Shown: one piece after another, positions 60,626 through 64,000 of the stretch | Layout of the letters: each line of letters starts with the position of its first letter | Numbering within the stretch: position 1 is the stretch's first letter | Assembly: GCF_000009625.1 (NCBI RefSeq) | Contig: NC_002678.2 | Location: forward strand, 4,372,001-4,436,000 | Length of the DNA stretch: 64,000 nt | Direction: 5' to 3' | From: Mesorhizobium japonicum MAFF 303099 | GTDB taxonomy: Bacteria; Pseudomonadota; Alphaproteobacteria; Rhizobiales; Rhizobiaceae | Notes under the pieces: model-generated | The model's database searches: none | What the model saw: the letters and a program-made list of their open reading frames with translations, nothing else | Told to the model about the DNA's origin: nothing | Position numbers and translations under genes: made by a program

Positions 60626-61879
60626 CTATCCCGCAGCCCGTGCCGGCTCATCCTGCTGAAAAGCTGCCAGCGCCGCCTTCAGCCCATCCGGTCCAGCCGC
60701 CACCATTTCAGGCGTAGGCGAGAAGCCGGCGCCCAGCATCTTGCGACCAAGCATGTGGTCGCCGGGGCGGTTGACGGATTCGATGCCGAGCAACCGGTCG
60801 CCGGCATAGTGGTAGATCGAGAACTTGTTGTCGGGCAGGTCGCCCAGCACGACATGGCTGTCGCCGCCGGCGGTCAGCCCGACCATCTGCAATTTCATGT
60901 CGCCAATATCGGACCAGAACCATGGCACCGCCGAATAGGCATCCGCGTGACCGGTGATCGTGCGCGCCGCGAGCCGCGCCTGGTCGGTGGCGTTCTGAAC
61001 CGATTCCAGCCGCACATCGCCGCCGGTGAACCAGTGCCGGTAGGAGGCGGCGTCGCCGATGGCGAGAATGTCTTGCACCGAACTGCGCATCTGGTGATCG
61101 ACACGGATGCCGTTGGCGATGGTGAGGCCCGCGTCCTGCGCCAGTTCAACGTTGGGCACGGCGCCGATGCCGACGATGACCATGCGCGCCGGCAGCTTTT
61201 CGCCTGATGAGGTGATCGCGGCGACGACGTGGCCGTTTTCGCCTTCGAGCCTTGCAATCGAGGTGCCGGTGAGGATGCGCACGCCGGTTGCTTCCAACCT
61301 TTGGCGGACATGGCTTGCCACCACCGGGGCAACGGCGCGGCCGAGCAGCCGGTCGACCGCTTCCACCACCGTCACCGTGCGGCCGGCCGCACGCAGCGTC
61401 GCGGCGATTTCCAGCCCGATGAAGCCGCCACCGAGGATGACGACATCTTCGCTCCGTGCGCTCAGGTCGCGGATCAGCCGGGCATCGGCCAGCGAACGCA
61501 GCGACAGGACGCCAGACAGATCCGAGCCAGGCAGCGGCAGGAGACGCGGGCGCGATCCGGTCGCCAGGATCAGATGGTCGAAGGCAAGCACGCCGCCGCC
61601 TGATATCTCCAGGCTGTGGCCGCCGGCATCGATGCGCTCGATCCGCACGCCCGGCCGGTAGTCTATGACGCTGCCGGTATAGAAGGCCTCACCCCGAAGC
61701 GGTTGCGGTTTGGCCTCGGCGTCCTTGATGAAGGTCTTCGACAGCGGTGGCTTGTGGTAGGGCAGTTCGTTCTCGTCACCGATGAGGATCACCGGTCCGT
61801 CATAGCCGTCCTCGCGCAGACTGGCGGCCGCTTGCACGCCCGCATGACCCGCACCGACAATGACCACGCCGTTCTTCAT
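60626..61879 (-). CDS. FAD-dependent ferredoxin/rubredoxin reductase-like oxidoreductase
   Basis: 417 aa from the ATG at 61879 (a GTG just before it is also possible). FAD site VVIVGAGHAGVQAAASLRE, second Rossmann fold VVILGGGFIGLEIAATLRAAGR for NAD(P)H, ATGSRPRLLPLPG, and VQDILAIGDAASY near the FAD ribityl. The C-terminal domain with SVQNATDQARLAARTI and VPWFWSDIGDMKLQMVGL is the hallmark of reductases serving Rieske oxygenases or P450s (rhodocoxin/putidaredoxin reductase type). No ferredoxin or oxygenase gene lies next to it, so the partner is unknown. Confidence 0.9.
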   Translation of the reverse strand: MKNGVVIVGAGHAGVQAAASLREDGYDGPVILIGDENELPYHKPPLSKTFIKDAEAKPQPLRGEAFYTGSVIDYRPGVRIERIDAGGHSLEISGGGVLAFDHLILATGSRPRLLPLPGSDLSGVLSLRSLADARLIRDLSARSEDVVILGGGFIGLEIAATLRAAGRTVTVVEAVDRLLGRAVAPVVASHVRQRLEATGVRILTGTSIARLEGENGHVVAAITSSGEKLPARMVIVGIGAVPNVELAQDAGLTIANGIRVDHQMRSSVQDILAIGDAASYRHWFTGGDVRLESVQNATDQARLAARTITGHADAYSAVPWFWSDIGDMKLQMVGLTAGGDSHVVLGDLPDNKFSIYHYAGDRLLGIESVNRPGDHMLGRKMLGAGFSPTPEMVAAGPDGLKAALAAFQQDEPARAAG

Positions 61880-62042
61880 CACGTCCCAAATCCTGGTTCG
61901 ATCCTAGGATCTCTCGGCAAGTGGCAATTGTCTGGCGCCGCCACAAGAGAGCGTTTGCGGGTCGCACCCGGAACGGCGTCTGTCAATCGTACAGTTCGAC
62001 AGCGATGCCGGTGCAGTCGAGGTGTAAAGTTGACTTCTGTAG

Positions 62043-62059
62043 TTTAGAATAATTCTAAA
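62043..62059. promoter_or_regulatory. Iron control element (Irr box) before the imelysin gene
   Basis: TTTAGAATAATTCTAAA, a perfect match to the ICE consensus TTTAGAA-N3-TTCTAAA bound by the rhizobial iron regulator Irr. A TTGACT at 62030-62035 seventeen bp before TTCTAA suggests that the box overlaps the -10 region, consistent with repression. The rest of 61880-62314 holds no gene; a small frame through it lacks a ribosome site. Confidence 0.85.
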
Positions 62060-62314
62060 CTATTGTTTCAATTGGCTTTTCCTGTCGATTTTCGTTGACT
62101 TCCGCCAGCGTCGAAGCTTTATGGGGCGCCTGCGTATTGGCGCATCCCTTTGATGTCTGGGCCTTGAACCCGTTCGATTGGAGGCATTTTGGTGTCTTTC
62201 TTCCCCGAACCGCGCAATGGCGCGGCAACTCTTGGCGCTTTTGGCAACGACGTGGCCCGGCGCCGGTCGCGGCGCGCGCCGCTTATGGAATTTCCGAAAA
62301 ACTGGAGACCGATA

Positions 62315-63604
62315 ATGACAGCACGATATGGCGGCAGGCTGGCGGCGATTGGTGCCACGGCGCTGCTGACGGCGGCGGTGTTCGTGCTGCCTGCCAAGGC
62401 GGAAACCGACGCGAAAGCGGTCATCAGGACCTATTCCGATATCGCGCTTGCCAAATATGAGGATTCGTTGACCACGGCGCAGGCTCTCGACAAGGCGGTC
62501 GATGCGCTGCTGGCCAAGCCGTCGGCGGAAACGCTCAATGTCGCCCGCGACGCCTGGAAGGCCGCGCGAGTGCCCTACCAGCAGACCGAGGTCTATCGCT
62601 TCGGCAACAAGATCGTCGATGACTGGGAAGGCGAGGTGAATTCCTGGCCGCTGGACGAAGGCCTGATCGACTATGTCGCCAAGAGCTACGGCACGGAATC
62701 GGACACGAATTCGCTCTATACGGCCAATGTGATCGCCAACAAGGAAATCGAGATCAACGGCAAGAAGGTCGACGCTTCGAAGCTTTCGCCTGAATTCCTT
62801 TCAGGCACGTTGCAGCAAGCCGGCGGCGTCGAGGCCAATGTCGCCACCGGTTATCACGCCATCGAATTCCTGCTCTGGGGCCAGGATCTGCATGGCACCG
62901 GCCCGGGTGCCGGCGAGCGCCCCTACACCGATTACGATCTCAGGAACTGCACCGGTGGCAATTGCGACCGCCGTGCCGAATATCTGAAATCCGCCACCAC
63001 ACTTCTGGTTTCGGACCTGCAGAAGATGGTCAACGACTGGAAGGAAGACGGCGCCGCACGCAAGAACCTCGTCGATGGCGAGCCGAACACGGCGATCTCG
63101 GTCATCTTCACCGGCATGGGCTCGCTGTCTTATGGCGAACTGGCAGGTGAACGCATGAAACTCGGCTTGATGCTGCATGATCCGGAGGAGGAGCAAGACT
63201 GCTTCTCCGACAACACCTACAATTCGCACCTCTATGATGCGATCGGTATCCGCGCCGCCTACCTGGCCAGTTACACGCGCCTCGACGGCACCGTCGTTTC
63301 GGGCCCTTCGGTGCACGACATGGTCAAGGCGGCCGATCCGGCGATCGACAAGGAACTGTCCGACAAGCTAGACGTCACCGTCGCCAAGATGGAGGCGATC
63401 AAGGCGCGGGCCGAGGCCGGCGAGGCCTATGACCAGCAGATCGCCGAGGGCAACACGGCAGGCAACGCCACCGTGCAGGCGGCGATCGACGCCTTGATCG
63501 ACCAGACCAAGTCGATCGAACGTGCGGTCGGCTCGCTGAAACTCAACGCCATCGCCTTCGAAGGCTCCGACAGCCTCGACGCACCCGACAAGGTGTTCAA
63601 GTAA
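62315..63604 (+). CDS. Imelysin-family periplasmic iron-regulated protein (IrpA-like)
   Basis: 429 aa from the ATG at 62315 (GGAGACC upstream); earlier starts would give a poor signal. Signal peptide ending PAKAE. The imelysin (peptidase M75) domain has ARDAWKAARVPYQQTEVYRF, the GxHxxE motif GYHAIEFLLWGQD, GERPYTDYDL, and DDPEEEQDCFSDNTYNSHLYDA-type sequence after the midpoint. Members take part in iron uptake and metal binding at the cell surface; peptidase activity is doubtful. The Irr box upstream and a Bfd-like gene downstream support an iron locus. Confidence 0.93.
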   Translation: MTARYGGRLAAIGATALLTAAVFVLPAKAETDAKAVIRTYSDIALAKYEDSLTTAQALDKAVDALLAKPSAETLNVARDAWKAARVPYQQTEVYRFGNKIVDDWEGEVNSWPLDEGLIDYVAKSYGTESDTNSLYTANVIANKEIEINGKKVDASKLSPEFLSGTLQQAGGVEANVATGYHAIEFLLWGQDLHGTGPGAGERPYTDYDLRNCTGGNCDRRAEYLKSATTLLVSDLQKMVNDWKEDGAARKNLVDGEPNTAISVIFTGMGSLSYGELAGERMKLGLMLHDPEEEQDCFSDNTYNSHLYDAIGIRAAYLASYTRLDGTVVSGPSVHDMVKAADPAIDKELSDKLDVTVAKMEAIKARAEAGEAYDQQIAEGNTAGNATVQAAIDALIDQTKSIERAVGSLKLNAIAFEGSDSLDAPDKVFK

Positions 63605-63720
63605 GCGCCGAAACCTGGAGCCTGCCTGGCCGGAAGCTGATAATCGGCTCCGGAATGGGCTCCGGGACCTGAACAAGCCACACGGCGCGGGAGGCGCCGT
63701 CAGCCATCCGAGCACTGTAA

Positions 63721-64000
63721 ATGCTGATCTGCCATTGCAACATCATCACCGAGAAGGAGATCGAGCAGACGATCATCGGGCTGCTGGACCAGGACCCCTG
63801 GCAACTCATCGTGCCGGCCAAGGTCTATCACGCGATGCAAAAGCGTGGCCGCTGTTGCGGCTGTTTCCCAAATGTGGTCGAAACGATCATTCGGGTTACC
63901 GAAAATTACCACGCCCGCTCGGAGGCGAGCGGCGTCGATGTCGTTTCACATCTGGATCGCGTCAGAGGCCTGCGCGTCCAATACGGGAGCAGAACCCATG
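63721..64000 (+). CDS. bfd: Bacterioferritin-associated ferredoxin-like [2Fe-2S] protein (runs off the window)
   Basis: Translated by hand from the ATG at 63721; open to the window end (93 codons seen). It begins MLICHCNIITEKEIEQTIIG with the CxC pair, and later has KRGRCCGCFPNVVETII with the second pair, the four-cysteine arrangement (C-x-C and C-x2-C) of Bfd-type ferredoxins. Bfd reduces bacterioferritin to release stored iron. The C-terminal part (from residue about 60) is longer than in E. coli Bfd (64 aa). Near the Irr-box gene, an iron role is plausible. Confidence 0.88.
   Translation, partial: MLICHCNIITEKEIEQTIIGLLDQDPWQLIVPAKVYHAMQKRGRCCGCFPNVVETIIRVTENYHARSEASGVDVVSHLDRVRGLRVQYGSRTH

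Overview
The window is GC-rich alphaproteobacterial chromosome, most likely Mesorhizobium or a close relative in the Rhizobiales. This rests on gene content and local order: SRP RNA directly before dnaX-ebfC, an Irr-type iron control element before an imelysin gene, a CycM-like cytochrome near kdsB and pheA, and a yej-type peptide transporter with two binding proteins. No 16S gene is present, so the genus is an inference.

Layout. 1-2221 is an ECF sigma factor cluster on the minus strand (EF-hand protein, sigma factor, membrane protein, CnrX-like metal sensor) followed by a small YodC-like gene. 2372-22703 is an integrated element of about 20.3 kb. Both ends carry the same 16 bp, which are the last 16 nt of the tRNA-Thr(CGT) gene at 22688-22763. 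Its left end holds a tyrosine integrase, an AlpA-like regulator, a RepA-like ATPase and, just downstream, an iteron-like array. The middle is a sulfatase locus: Tat-exported arylsulfatase, formylglycine-generating enzyme, two DUF1254/DUF1214 proteins (one broken by an in-frame amber codon), a MetA-type outer-membrane protein and exported DUF2092 proteins. It contains decayed duplications and a shared promoter or operator motif. The right end holds an orphan terminase small subunit, a possible HEPN protein, and a large SF2 helicase beside an unrecognised 241-aa protein, which is a candidate defence pair.

22764-64000 is ordinary chromosome: a ligase/exonuclease repair pair (24.2-26.8 kb), a TPR methyltransferase, a hydroxypyruvate reductase, the yej-type transporter (30-37.6 kb), cytochrome c, kdsB, pheA, nudC, a HIT protein, SRP RNA, dnaX-ebfC, a cell-wall hydrolase, recR, a lytic transglycosylase, a dipeptide-type ABC transporter (48.5-53.7 kb), a tripartite RND efflux operon with two adaptors (53.7-59 kb), gabT, a ferredoxin reductase-like flavoprotein, and an iron locus (imelysin plus a Bfd-like ferredoxin) that runs off the right edge.

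Within the element, the FGE would activate the sulfatase by oxidising its CTAGR cysteine, and the MetA-like protein could admit hydrophobic sulfate esters. The promoter motif links the sulfatase operon to the divergent DUF2092 unit. All functions are read from sequence and memory of protein families; no database search was run.
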